Under the pieces are notes generated by a model that did not search any database, was not told where the DNA came from, and was given only the letters and a program-made list of their open reading frames with translations. From positions 62,001 to 126,000 of the forward strand of contig NC_011295.1 in assembly GCF_000020945.1 (NCBI RefSeq): a stretch of 64,000 bases of DNA. Direction: 5' to 3'. How positions within the stretch are numbered: the first letter of the stretch is position 1; each line of letters begins with the position of its first letter. This DNA is from Coprothermobacter proteolyticus DSM 5265 (GTDB taxonomy: Bacteria; Coprothermobacterota; Coprothermobacteria; Coprothermobacterales; Coprothermobacteraceae). Positions 51,946-59,711 of this stretch are shown here, in pieces. The position numbers were made by a program, and so were the translations under genes.

Positions 51946-53481
51946 ATGAAACGAGAAGGAGTAGCTGTTATTGATTTTGGAGGGCAGTATGCGCACCTGA
52001 TAAGTCGGCGCATCAGGGATTTAGGTGTTTACGCAGAGATTGTTCCTTATTGGCGGTGGCAGGAAGTACTTGACGACCCCTTGGTGAAAGCCGTTGTGCT
52101 TTCTGGAGGTCCTGCCTCAGTTTATGACGAAAACGCACCTCAGTTGCCAGTTGAGTTTTTCAGCAACGTTACCAAGCCAGTGCTAGGCATCTGCTACGGT
52201 GCCCAGCTCATGGCACATTTGCTCGGTGGCAAGGTAGGCCCTGCCCCTGGTGGTGAATACGGTAGAACCAAACTTGTTGTAAAAAACTCTGAGCCACTTT
52301 TCACTGGCACTCCAACTGCGCAGGATGTGTGGATGAGCCACGGAGACCAAGTAGTGGAGCTGCCCAGCGGGTTTGAAGTAAGTGCAAGCACGGAGCATTG
52401 CCGTTTAGCAGCATTTCAAAAGGAGCCTTTGTTTTTTGCTGTGCAGTTTCACCCTGAGGTGGCTCATACGCAGTTTGGGAATGCCCTATTAAAGAACTTT
52501 GTCTTTGGTGTGGCCAAGGCTGAAGTGAACTGGAACATAACAGACTATGTCAGTGAAGCCATAAGGGAGATTAGGGAAACTGTGGGAGAAAACGGCATGG
52601 TACTTGGCGCGCTCAGTGGCGGTGTGGACTCCGCTGTTGCGGCAGTGCTCACCCACAGGGCACTGGGCTGCGGTAGACTACAGTGCCTCTACATTGATAC
52701 TGGGCTGCAGCGTGCTGAAGATGAAGCACACGTTAGAAATTTGAGTAAACACCTGGGCTTAAAGATAAAAGTGGTGGATGCAAAGGAGCGATTCTTAAAA
52801 GCCTTAGAAGGCGTTATCGACCCTGAGCAAAAGAGAAAAATCATAGGAAATCTGTTCATTCAAGTGTTTGAAGAAGAAGCTCGAAACTTGGGGCATTTCG
52901 ATTTCCTGCTCCAGGGGACCCTTTATCCCGATGTGATAGAGAGCGGAGAAGGCAGTGCCAGTGTCATAAAATCCCATCATAATGTTGGCGGTTTGCCCCA
53001 GAGTTTGGGACTGAAGCTGCTAGAGCCTTTAAGGTGGCTTTATAAGGATGAGGTTAGGAACATGGGAAGGTGGCTTGGCATTCCTGAGGACTTTCTGATG
53101 CGCCACCCATTTCCTGGTCCAGGGCTGGCTGTACGTACTATAGGCCCTGTGAAGGAAGAGTACTTAGACATTTTGCGTAGAGCTCACAGCGTTTTAGAGC
53201 GTGTGCTTAAAGAGGAAGGCGTCTACAATGAACTTTGGCAGGCATTTCCGGTGTTCACGGGTGTGAAAAGTGTGGGTGTAAAAGGTGATGCGCGCCATTA
53301 CGGATGGGTACTTGCTGTTAGAATGGTGCAAAGTGTGGATGCCATGACGGCTGACTGGTACAAAGCTCCACCCGAGCTTTTAGACAAGATCGCCAGTTCG
53401 CTTATTAGCGAAATTCCAGAGATTTCCAGGGTAGTTTATGACATCACTTCAAAGCCACCTGGAACCATTGAATGGGAATAG
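51946..53481 (+). CDS. guaA: GMP synthase (glutamine-hydrolysing)
   Basis: Converts XMP to GMP using glutamine and ATP. 511 residues (normal). The N-terminal class I amidotransferase has C83 in GICYGAQLMAH and HPEVAHTQFG for the His-Glu pair. The ATP-pyrophosphatase loop is LSGGVDSAVAA near 224, and the C-terminal dimer domain ends PPGTIEWE, the invariant family tail. It is preceded by guaB with 7 bp between and followed by a strong terminator. Confidence 0.96.
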   Translation: MKREGVAVIDFGGQYAHLISRRIRDLGVYAEIVPYWRWQEVLDDPLVKAVVLSGGPASVYDENAPQLPVEFFSNVTKPVLGICYGAQLMAHLLGGKVGPAPGGEYGRTKLVVKNSEPLFTGTPTAQDVWMSHGDQVVELPSGFEVSASTEHCRLAAFQKEPLFFAVQFHPEVAHTQFGNALLKNFVFGVAKAEVNWNITDYVSEAIREIRETVGENGMVLGALSGGVDSAVAAVLTHRALGCGRLQCLYIDTGLQRAEDEAHVRNLSKHLGLKIKVVDAKERFLKALEGVIDPEQKRKIIGNLFIQVFEEEARNLGHFDFLLQGTLYPDVIESGEGSASVIKSHHNVGGLPQSLGLKLLEPLRWLYKDEVRNMGRWLGIPEDFLMRHPFPGPGLAVRTIGPVKEEYLDILRRAHSVLERVLKEEGVYNELWQAFPVFTGVKSVGVKGDARHYGWVLAVRMVQSVDAMTADWYKAPPELLDKIASSLISEIPEISRVVYDITSKPPGTIEWE

Positions 53482-53509
53482 GACACGTTATGACAACGTA
53501 GAAAAGGGA

Positions 53510-53540
53510 GCAGCGGTGCAGAAAGCGCCGCTGCTTTTTT
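53510..53540 (+). terminator. Rho-independent terminator of guaBA
   Basis: GCAGCGGTGC (53510-53519), loop AGAAA, GCGCCGCTGC (53525-53534) with one G-T pair, then six T. Confidence 0.9.
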
Positions 53541-54023
53541 ACTAATAAGATGTATAAAAAAGCTAATTTGCGATAAATCAAACCAGGCTCTTGTGGGAAG
53601 CAAGTTTTTTCTCCCTCGAACGTGACGTGCTCTTCATGGGTAACGAAGCTCCTGTGAAAGCAAAATCGCGGTGAGCTCGTGTAATGGTTCTTAGGGCAGA
53701 CTAAAGTAAAACACTCCACGCACGCTTTAGTAGGCTCCCTAAACGCTTATATGCTTGCCTAGAGCGTTGTTAACCATACAGCGGCTTCCTACAGAGTGGT
53801 TCCTTGTTAGCTTTTGCAGTAATGTTTCATTTGGTTGAACATTCTTTATGGCTCAAAAACATGTCCCTAAGAAACGTGGATTTATCAGACCCATTTTTGC
53901 TCAGAACGGCCTATTTCTCATCTTTTTGACGTGTTTATAACGTACATGTTCCAGAACGGGTTTTTCTCAGAATCATAGCTCATCTGCTATGTTGAAGTTC
54001 GCCCTGTGCACTGCGATGAGAGG
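53541..54023. other. gene-free stretch with degenerate direct repeats
   Basis: No supportable coding region. TTTTTGCTCAGAACGG near 53894 and TTTTTCTCAGAATC near 53961 are alike, and CAGAACGG occurs at 53902 and 53952 followed by similar T-rich sequence. The region separates two convergent operons and may be decayed sequence or hold 3' ends. Nothing further can be said. Confidence 0.4.
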
Positions 54024-54503
54024 TTACAACATTAGCGGACCAGATAAGTCCTCTTTAAGTCTTAGGTAACGCTTTAGCATGAGCTGCATATGGCTTTTTT
54101 CCATGTCCGCAAGGTCACTGAAGGTTTTACTAAGCTCCTCATCGTCGGCGAACTTTTTTGCCATGTCGCTGTAAAACTCGGCAGAGGTGAGCTCAGTAAG
54201 ATAAGCAGTGGAGGCGATGCGCAGTACATTGTACACATCTTTGAACTCGTCAGCCTTAACTTTTAACGCGGGTTCCACAGTGACGTTGGGGTTTCTCTGG
54301 AATTTTTCACTGAATCGGCTTTCATAAATGTTTGTTAGTTGGTCGCGGTGCTGTGCCTCCCAGTCTGCAAGCTCTTGCAGTTCTTTCTTGGCTGCCGGAT
54401 CGTTAGTATTAATTGACCATTCTAAGTAAAACTCGTTAGCCTCAATTTCGGCGTGGATGGCATAACTAAGAGCTTCCTTCGCAGTCATTTCTTTGTTTTC
54501 CAT
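54024..54503 (-). CDS. ferritin-like diiron protein (rubrerythrin family)
   Basis: 159-residue four-helix bundle. Helix 1 has AIHAEIEANEFYLEW, helix 2 ELADWEAQHRDQL (ExxH), helix 3 AYLTELTSAEFYSDMAKKF and helix 4 LADMEKSHMQLML (ExxH). Two E plus ExxH pairs are the diiron ligands of rubrerythrin/ferritin-like proteins. No C-terminal rubredoxin Cys pairs are present. Likely role is peroxide reduction or iron handling under oxygen stress. It is the last gene of a four-gene minus-strand run, 6 bp after a GNAT-like gene. Confidence 0.82.
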   Translation of the reverse strand: MENKEMTAKEALSYAIHAEIEANEFYLEWSINTNDPAAKKELQELADWEAQHRDQLTNIYESRFSEKFQRNPNVTVEPALKVKADEFKDVYNVLRIASTAYLTELTSAEFYSDMAKKFADDEELSKTFSDLADMEKSHMQLMLKRYLRLKEDLSGPLML

Positions 54504-54509
54504 GCTAAC

Positions 54510-54914
54510 TTACACCCCTTTCCTCCAAAAACTACTAAAGGTATTATAACCAAATTCATGTAAATCCAAACTTTCGCAATAAAGTTCTATTTCTGATGCC
54601 CCCATGTTTTTCACCGTTTGTTCACATGTATCAAGGAGCACTTGCAAGGCTTCTCTGTCCGAAGGTTCTTTTAGTACGAGATCTTTTATTTCTGCAGTAA
54701 TGGTTTGTGTGACTGCGGAGTGCTTTAGCCAAAGTAGGGCAAATGCAACCAGTGCACCTTCTTTTTCAACAACGACTACTCGGGTGTAAGGCACCCTGAC
54801 ATAGTTAAGCAGGCTTTGAATAAAAGATGTTCTTCTGTTGGGCGGATAAGGAGCCCATTGGGCGAGATCAACCACATCGTCTTCACTGGCTCTGCGCCCT
54901 TCGTACTTTGACAT
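54510..54914 (-). CDS. GNAT-like acetyltransferase-fold protein
   Basis: 134 residues with the strand/helix order of GNAT proteins: GRRASEDDVVDLAQW, TRVVVVEKEGALVAFALLWLK, AEIKDLVLKEP, ALQVLLDTCEQTVKNMGASEIELYCES, GYNTFSSFWRKG. The acetyl-CoA loop (Q/RxxGxG/A) is not recognisable, so activity is doubtful. It sits between the peptide-binding-like gene (7 bp) and the ferritin-like gene (6 bp) in one transcript. Function unknown. Confidence 0.5.
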   Translation of the reverse strand: MSKYEGRRASEDDVVDLAQWAPYPPNRRTSFIQSLLNYVRVPYTRVVVVEKEGALVAFALLWLKHSAVTQTITAEIKDLVLKEPSDREALQVLLDTCEQTVKNMGASEIELYCESLDLHEFGYNTFSSFWRKGV

Positions 54915-54921
54915 GAATGGT

Positions 54922-55980
54922 TCACCACACCTTCTTTGTCATTTCCGTAAAATCCAATATGTCCAAGTGTGTTTCTAAATTCTTTATGCGTGAGCTCATT
55001 TTCAGATTGAAGCACTGCGGATTAGCCACGTAAATGTGGTTTTTATCCATGAGTTCGCTTAAGCTTTGAGTTGCTGATGCCACTGTTGGATCGTTAAGGA
55101 GCACAGCTAACCCCAGCTTGAATGCTTCTTCGCTTGGATAATCCAGCTGCCATGGATACAAGCTAACTTTGCCCTCAGGTGGCCTTTGAGGCGGTACATA
55201 AAACACCGTTGGTGTAAGTATTTGCACACCGCTAAGGTCCACCAGGGGAAGGTGAAGGCATCCTAAGGTACTGGAAACAGTGGGCAAAACAGTGGAGGAA
55301 ACAGCGTAATCAAAAGTTCCAGTGAAATTTCCAGTACCGCTCTCGAGCCATGCTATGTCTGCTTTTTCGGGTTCGTTAGTAAAGATGATCTGCGTTTGCC
55401 CCCTAAAGAGAACACCGCCTTCATACGTTGTATTTGTTGTCACGGACATGGAGAAAACTGGGTCAACTAGTAAAAGCGGAAGATTCAGTGGAAATGCTGT
55501 GACCACACGTAAGGTGCTCGGTGTTTCTGCTACGAGTCCCCTAAAAGGGCCCGTGTTGTTTTTGTAACTTTGCCCACCTTCAATGTAGTAAAAGAGCTTA
55601 CCAACTACGGTAGGATCACCATTTTTAAGTGTTTCACTCCAAACGCTTATGATTTGGGTTGCAGTAATGATGTCTGATTTAAGACTGATGGTCCAGTGTA
55701 TGTTGTCGGTGGAAGTTGCACTGAGGGCTAAATCGGGGACTGCTTGTTCTTCCCAGCTCGCGTCATTTGCGCTAGGTTTGCCGTATTTAAACAGTGTTCT
55801 TCTTGTGTTATATAGCACAGTTCTATCTGCTGGGGTTATTGCAGTCCAAGGGACAATGGTGGCACTGGGCACTTCTGGCAAAAATACATAAACAACTTTA
55901 CTGCTTTCTACACGCTGCCAGTAAAAATAACCACCACCCAATAGCAGAACAACTATTAGTACCAAGCTAATCCAGCGCAC
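54922..55980 (-). CDS. divergent membrane-anchored SBP_bac_5-like protein
   Basis: 352 residues with an N-terminal anchor helix (about 3-22, RWISLVLIVVLLLGGGYFYW). LYNTRRTLFKYGKPSANDASWEEQAVPDLALSATSTDNIHWTISLKSDIITATQIISVWSETLK follows the layout of peptide-binding proteins (cluster 5) but key motifs are eroded and the protein is about 150 residues shorter than usual. It may be a repurposed sensor. The GTG start overlaps the macro-domain gene by 14 bp, so the two are coupled. Confidence 0.55.
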   Translation of the reverse strand: MRWISLVLIVVLLLGGGYFYWQRVESSKVVYVFLPEVPSATIVPWTAITPADRTVLYNTRRTLFKYGKPSANDASWEEQAVPDLALSATSTDNIHWTISLKSDIITATQIISVWSETLKNGDPTVVGKLFYYIEGGQSYKNNTGPFRGLVAETPSTLRVVTAFPLNLPLLLVDPVFSMSVTTNTTYEGGVLFRGQTQIIFTNEPEKADIAWLESGTGNFTGTFDYAVSSTVLPTVSSTLGCLHLPLVDLSGVQILTPTVFYVPPQRPPEGKVSLYPWQLDYPSEEAFKLGLAVLLNDPTVASATQSLSELMDKNHIYVANPQCFNLKMSSRIKNLETHLDILDFTEMTKKVW

Positions 55981-56464
55981 TGATAAGCTCCATCAGAAAG
56001 GTTTTGTCGAAAGCTGAGACCACGATGTTTAGGGGCTCATCTTTCAAGCGCTTGAATACATTTGCATAAACCTGTGCCAGTGCCCTTGGCTCAAGTCCCC
56101 CTACGCCCATACCTAATGCAGGCACTGCCACGCTTGTTACACCTAGATCGACGGCTTTCTTAATGGCTTTTGCTAATGCTTCACCTGCGGAATCATAATC
56201 GGCAGGTTCAGCAGGGTACATCATGGTTACAGCGTGAATGACGTATTTCCACCTACTCCCGCCAGTGGTTACGTAAACCTGCCCAGGCTTAAACGGACCT
56301 TCTTCTTGACAGCGCTTTATGGCTTCTTGTTCAATTTCATGCCCGCCTACCTTTTTAATGGCGTATGCAACGCCACCTCCCATGGGCCCTATACCGTTTG
56401 CTGCGTTCACCACGGCATCTACGTCCAGGGTAGTTAAATCCCCCTTAAAAAGAAACACCTTCAT
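55967..56464 (-). CDS. macro-domain (ADP-ribose-binding) protein
   Basis: 165-residue single macro domain. GDLTTLDVDAVVNAANGIGPMGGGVAYAIKKVGG contains the NAAN and GGGVA motifs that hold ADP-ribose, and SVAVPALGMGVGG is the second phosphate loop. Related proteins remove ADP-ribose from proteins or hydrolyse O-acetyl-ADP-ribose or ADP-ribose-1''-phosphate. It heads the four-gene run. No SD; a -10 box TATAAT ends six bases before its ATG, so it is probably leaderless. Its start is only 21 bp from a divergent pseudopilin start. Confidence 0.85.
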   Translation of the reverse strand: MKVFLFKGDLTTLDVDAVVNAANGIGPMGGGVAYAIKKVGGHEIEQEAIKRCQEEGPFKPGQVYVTTGGSRWKYVIHAVTMMYPAEPADYDSAGEALAKAIKKAVDLGVTSVAVPALGMGVGGLEPRALAQVYANVFKRLKDEPLNIVVSAFDKTFLMELISALD

Positions 56465-56469
56465 AGTGG

Positions 56470-56478
56470 TATTATAGT
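56470..56478. promoter_or_regulatory. shared divergent -10 region for two leaderless genes
   Basis: The 21-bp gap 56465-56485 holds TATAAT on the minus strand (56476-56471), six bases before the macro gene. On the plus strand TGG-TATTAT (hexamer 56470-56475) and TATAGT (56473-56478) lie 10 or 7 bases before ATG 56486. The hexamers overlap, so the two promoters should exclude each other. Confidence 0.55.
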
Positions 56479-56485
56479 ATAGAAC

Positions 56486-56857
56486 ATGGGTATTTCCTAT
56501 GCAGAGGTGCTAATAGCATTAGTTCTGACTCTGTTAGCGGGTCTACTTCTGCTTGGCGCCAGCGGGGATGCCCAAACCATACATACTTATGTGAAGGAAA
56601 GGAATGTGGCTTCCAGCATAATGTACGAGCAACTTTACAATGCACCTTGGTACTCTGAGACAGCTACAAGTTTCGTGGTTCACAGTGGTAACGTGGACTA
56701 CGGCGTTACTAGAAGCGTGTCGTTGGGCTGTTCCAGTTTTGGTGCTTCAGCACAGCAAATTCCTAATTGTGAAAGTAACTTCAAAGAAACTACGGTAACG
56801 GTGCATTGGAAAGATTATTCCATAACAGGAACAAGGGTTTCCCGGCTTTTACCTTAA
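56486..56857 (+). CDS. pseudopilin-like protein with a two-residue leader
   Basis: 123 residues beginning MGISYAEVLIALVLTLLAGLLLLGA. After the G, the mature sequence ISYAE has Glu at +5 as in type IV pilins, so the leader would be just Met-Gly. An in-frame TAG directly upstream excludes a longer leader. The remaining 95 residues are beta-rich with two Cys (LGCSS and PNCES) that could form a disulfide. No SD precedes it. Operon with two further pilin-like genes. Confidence 0.65.
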   Translation: MGISYAEVLIALVLTLLAGLLLLGASGDAQTIHTYVKERNVASSIMYEQLYNAPWYSETATSFVVHSGNVDYGVTRSVSLGCSSFGASAQQIPNCESNFKETTVTVHWKDYSITGTRVSRLLP

Positions 56858-57102
56858 TTGAGCTGCTTTTGGCTTTATCAGCCTCCAGCTTTCTGTTGTT
56901 GCTACTCTTTAGTTACATAAACGTCGCTTCCCTGCAGTTAAACAAGGCAGGAAAAACCATAAATAATCCTACACCATTGCATACTTTGCTTACTGAGCAA
57001 CGTACACCACTAGAAAGGCAAATCTTTGGTCCTCAAAGATTTGTTTATGATGCAACGCCAAATCAAAGGGTGGACTATGAATGGGAAATACTTACCCGGT
57101 AG
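56806..57102 (+). CDS. short pseudopilin-like protein
   Basis: 98 residues, starting inside the previous gene. GFPAFTLIELLLALSASSFLLLLLFSYI is a prepilin motif in which Ala, not Gly, would stand at -1 before FTLIE. The mature domain is only about 80 residues with no recognised fold. The 52-bp overlap upstream and 26-bp overlap downstream indicate tight coupling. Function as a minor pseudopilin is inferred. Confidence 0.62.
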   Translation: MERLFHNRNKGFPAFTLIELLLALSASSFLLLLLFSYINVASLQLNKAGKTINNPTPLHTLLTEQRTPLERQIFGPQRFVYDATPNQRVDYEWEILTR

Positions 57103-58297
57103 TGCTGTTTTGTTTTCTGTGATGCTCGTATGCAGCATGGTGCTTGTCACCTTAAGCGCTTCAGCATTTAGCGTAGTTCACGAAAGGATGCTTGAGGAAA
57201 AAGCCTTGGCGCGGCTGCGTATAGAGGAATGCTTGGACGTAGCTGAACATATGTACAACACTAAAAATGGTGAGAAACTTAGCTTTTTCAATGGCTGCAG
57301 CTTTCTGTGGTCTGAAGAAGCAGTAGCAGTCCAGTATGAGGACATGGAACGGACTTTCCCAGTGGAATGGGTACCATCTTTTGTAGTAAATGCCAGCTCC
57401 ACTTTCTCTATGGATTATGGTAGTCGCTTGTTGGGGGATGTGGCAGCTGAAAAATTTTACTTCTATGGCTCGTCAAAACTTCTGTCCTGCGGCAGGCCTT
57501 GTTGGACTGAATCGTTGTGGCAACCAGCTATTGATGAGGGGAACATGTATGTTTCCTCTACGCGCAGAACTATAGTGTTTGTGGGCTGGAGGGGCATGAA
57601 AACCACCTACGAAAAAGATTCTTTTTATTATGCTGGCGAAGGGACAAAAACTGGAGCCCCTGGTTACGAATACAGTAATTTGATGTTTCAGACTAGTTCA
57701 CATTGTTACTACACCAGTTATGACCACTGCGTTGAGGGAAAGGGCATTAAAATCACGCAATTTGATGATGGGATGAAACAGTTGCTACCAAGTGTTGTGC
57801 TTTGGAAAAGAATACCGGAGGCGAAGCCAGTGGAGCAGTTTCAAAAGATATATAACTGCACGGGTAGTGCGATTGTTGTTGGTGATGGAAAGGCTTTGAC
57901 TTTGCAAACGTCAACGTTAACTTTAGTTTATGAGCAGGATCTAAAGGTAATCAGTGGCACTCAAACAGCCACTGTGCCATTTTTAAACTCTTTCTTCCAA
58001 GAGTGTAACGTTGAGGTTGGCAGTGGTTATTATGGTGAACTGCTTTTAGGTGCAAAGAACGTTGCAGTGAAGGACAGTCAGATTAACCGTTTAAACGTGC
58101 AAAGCGAAAAATACATAACTGTAAATGGGAGCAACTTAGACAACGTAACACTGAGCGGCGAGGAAGTGGAACTTAGCGACTCTCAGTTTAGTGGCCAGAT
58201 ATCTGCTAAAGTGGTACGGGCTAAAGGCAGTAGCATACTAAGGAGGGCCTTGCAGAACGAAGGAAGCCCTCCTTTACTGGTAAGAATTATTCACTAA
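57077..58297 (+). CDS. PilX/GspK-like membrane protein with beta-helical C-terminus
   Basis: 406 residues from ATG 57077, which follows AAAGGGTGG; the frame is open to 57026. One N-terminal helix (PGSAVLFSVMLVCSMVLVTLSASAF) precedes a large exported domain with several Cys (EECLD, NGCSF, SCGRPCW, SSHCYYTSYDHC). The last 90 residues (ELLLGAKNVAVKDSQINRLNVQSEKYITVNG...LSDSQFSGQISAKVV) repeat short strands every 10-20 residues, as in bactofilin-like or pectate-lyase-like beta helices. The position parallels the PilX-like gene of the cluster at 43 kb. Its end overlaps gatB by 11 bp. Confidence 0.6.
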   Translation: MNGKYLPGSAVLFSVMLVCSMVLVTLSASAFSVVHERMLEEKALARLRIEECLDVAEHMYNTKNGEKLSFFNGCSFLWSEEAVAVQYEDMERTFPVEWVPSFVVNASSTFSMDYGSRLLGDVAAEKFYFYGSSKLLSCGRPCWTESLWQPAIDEGNMYVSSTRRTIVFVGWRGMKTTYEKDSFYYAGEGTKTGAPGYEYSNLMFQTSSHCYYTSYDHCVEGKGIKITQFDDGMKQLLPSVVLWKRIPEAKPVEQFQKIYNCTGSAIVVGDGKALTLQTSTLTLVYEQDLKVISGTQTATVPFLNSFFQECNVEVGSGYYGELLLGAKNVAVKDSQINRLNVQSEKYITVNGSNLDNVTLSGEEVELSDSQFSGQISAKVVRAKGSSILRRALQNEGSPPLLVRIIH

Positions 58298-59711
58298 GCT
58301 TTGTTAAGCGTTCTTCAAGGAGTTTCCTTGTTTCACCAGGATCGGCTGTGCCTTTAGTTTTCTTCATAACCTGCCCTAGGAGAAAACTGACCACGTTCAC
58401 ATTTCCTTTCTTGTACTTTTCTACGGCGTCAGGATTTTGCTCTAGCACTTCGGAAATTACTTGTTCTAAGTCTAGGTCTTTCTTGCCCAAGAGCTGATGC
58501 TCCTGAGCGTACTTTATCGGGTCGATGTCGCGGGCAGCTTGCCAGAGAAGGTCCTTGGCTACGGCTGCTGTGATTTCTCCTCTTTGCTGCAGATTTAGAA
58601 TGGCACTTATGTAACTCTGGTTTATTTCATTCCAGCCTTTGCCAACTTCACTCAATATGTTGGGCAAGTCAATGGTGATTATCCGCGTTAGTAGTTTTGT
58701 ATCAAAGCCCTCTTTTGCAAATGTCGCATACATTAGGTACTGGTCTTTGTTTAATGCCAACGTGCGCGCTTCACTTTCTTTTCCTATCCACTGCAAAGCA
58801 TTCTTGTAAGCTTCTAAGAAGCTACCCGAGTACTTGTCTGCTTCTTCAAAAAGATCACTGGTGAGCACCAGTGGTGGCAAGTCTGGTTCAGGGAAATACC
58901 TGTAGTCTTCTGAGGTTTGTTTGGTACGCATAGGAGGAGTTTGATTTGTCTTTTCGTCGAAAGCCAGGGTTTCCTGTGGTATGATCTCTCCTCTTTTGTA
59001 GGCATCCACATGCCGATTGTACTCATAGCTTAGTGCCTGCCTGATGGCTCTGATGCTGTTAAGGTTCTTAATTTCTACCCGAGTGCCTTCCTTTCCGTCC
59101 AGTTCCACAGACACATTCACGTCGCACCGTAGTTGACCCAGCTCCATCTGGGCGTTGCTTATGCCCAGATACCTCAAGGTGGCTTGCAGTTCTTCCACAA
59201 AAAGGGCTGCTTCTTCAGGGGATTCGAAAACCGGGTCTGTGACTATTTCAATAAGCGGTATGCCAGAGCGATTGAAGTCAAGCAAAGTCTCCTCTGCACC
59301 TGAAAGCCTACCGGTGCTGCTCACATGCACACTCTTAGCGGCATCTTCCTCAAGGTGAATGCGTTTTATGGGGATTTTTTTACCTGTGGAGAGCTCAAGA
59401 TAGGCGTTTTCTATGATGGGTACGTCACCTTGTGTTATTTGATACCCCTTGGGTAAATCGGGGTAAAAATAGTTTTTTCTGTGAAAGCGAGAAATATTAT
59501 TAATGTGGCCGTGGAGGGCTTTGCCCAAGGCAATTGCCATGACAACGGCTTCACGGTTTAGCACAGGTAGGGTTCCTGGATATCCAAGGCATACGGGACA
59601 TACACGGGTATTAGGAATGTCTGGTCCCTCGGTAGGGCAACTGCAGAACATTTTTGTTTTTGTATTAAGCTGAACGTGTATTTCCAACCCTGCTACGAAC
59701 TTGAAATTCAT
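58287..59711 (-). CDS. gatB: Asp-tRNA(Asn)/Glu-tRNA(Gln) amidotransferase subunit B
   Basis: Binds misacylated tRNA and activates its acyl group for amidation; 474 residues (normal). GLEIHVQLNTKTKMFCSCPTEG with VCPVCLGYPG gives the zinc-binding Cys set; HRKNYFYPDLPKGYQITQ and LEEDAAKSVH are invariant motifs; the C-terminal YqeY-like tail carries PDAVEKYKKGNVNVVSFLLGQVMK. Its ATG overlaps the stop of gatA. Together with gatA and gatC it makes Gln- and/or Asn-tRNA. Confidence 0.95.
   Translation of the reverse strand: MNFKFVAGLEIHVQLNTKTKMFCSCPTEGPDIPNTRVCPVCLGYPGTLPVLNREAVVMAIALGKALHGHINNISRFHRKNYFYPDLPKGYQITQGDVPIIENAYLELSTGKKIPIKRIHLEEDAAKSVHVSSTGRLSGAEETLLDFNRSGIPLIEIVTDPVFESPEEAALFVEELQATLRYLGISNAQMELGQLRCDVNVSVELDGKEGTRVEIKNLNSIRAIRQALSYEYNRHVDAYKRGEIIPQETLAFDEKTNQTPPMRTKQTSEDYRYFPEPDLPPLVLTSDLFEEADKYSGSFLEAYKNALQWIGKESEARTLALNKDQYLMYATFAKEGFDTKLLTRIITIDLPNILSEVGKGWNEINQSYISAILNLQQRGEITAAVAKDLLWQAARDIDPIKYAQEHQLLGKKDLDLEQVISEVLEQNPDAVEKYKKGNVNVVSFLLGQVMKKTKGTADPGETRKLLEERLTKLSE

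Noticed and set aside
53444-53719. 91-codon minus-strand frame over the guaA terminator
   Set aside because: It overlaps the 3' end of guaA and the terminator, is rich in Cys/His/Phe without pattern, and has no SD.
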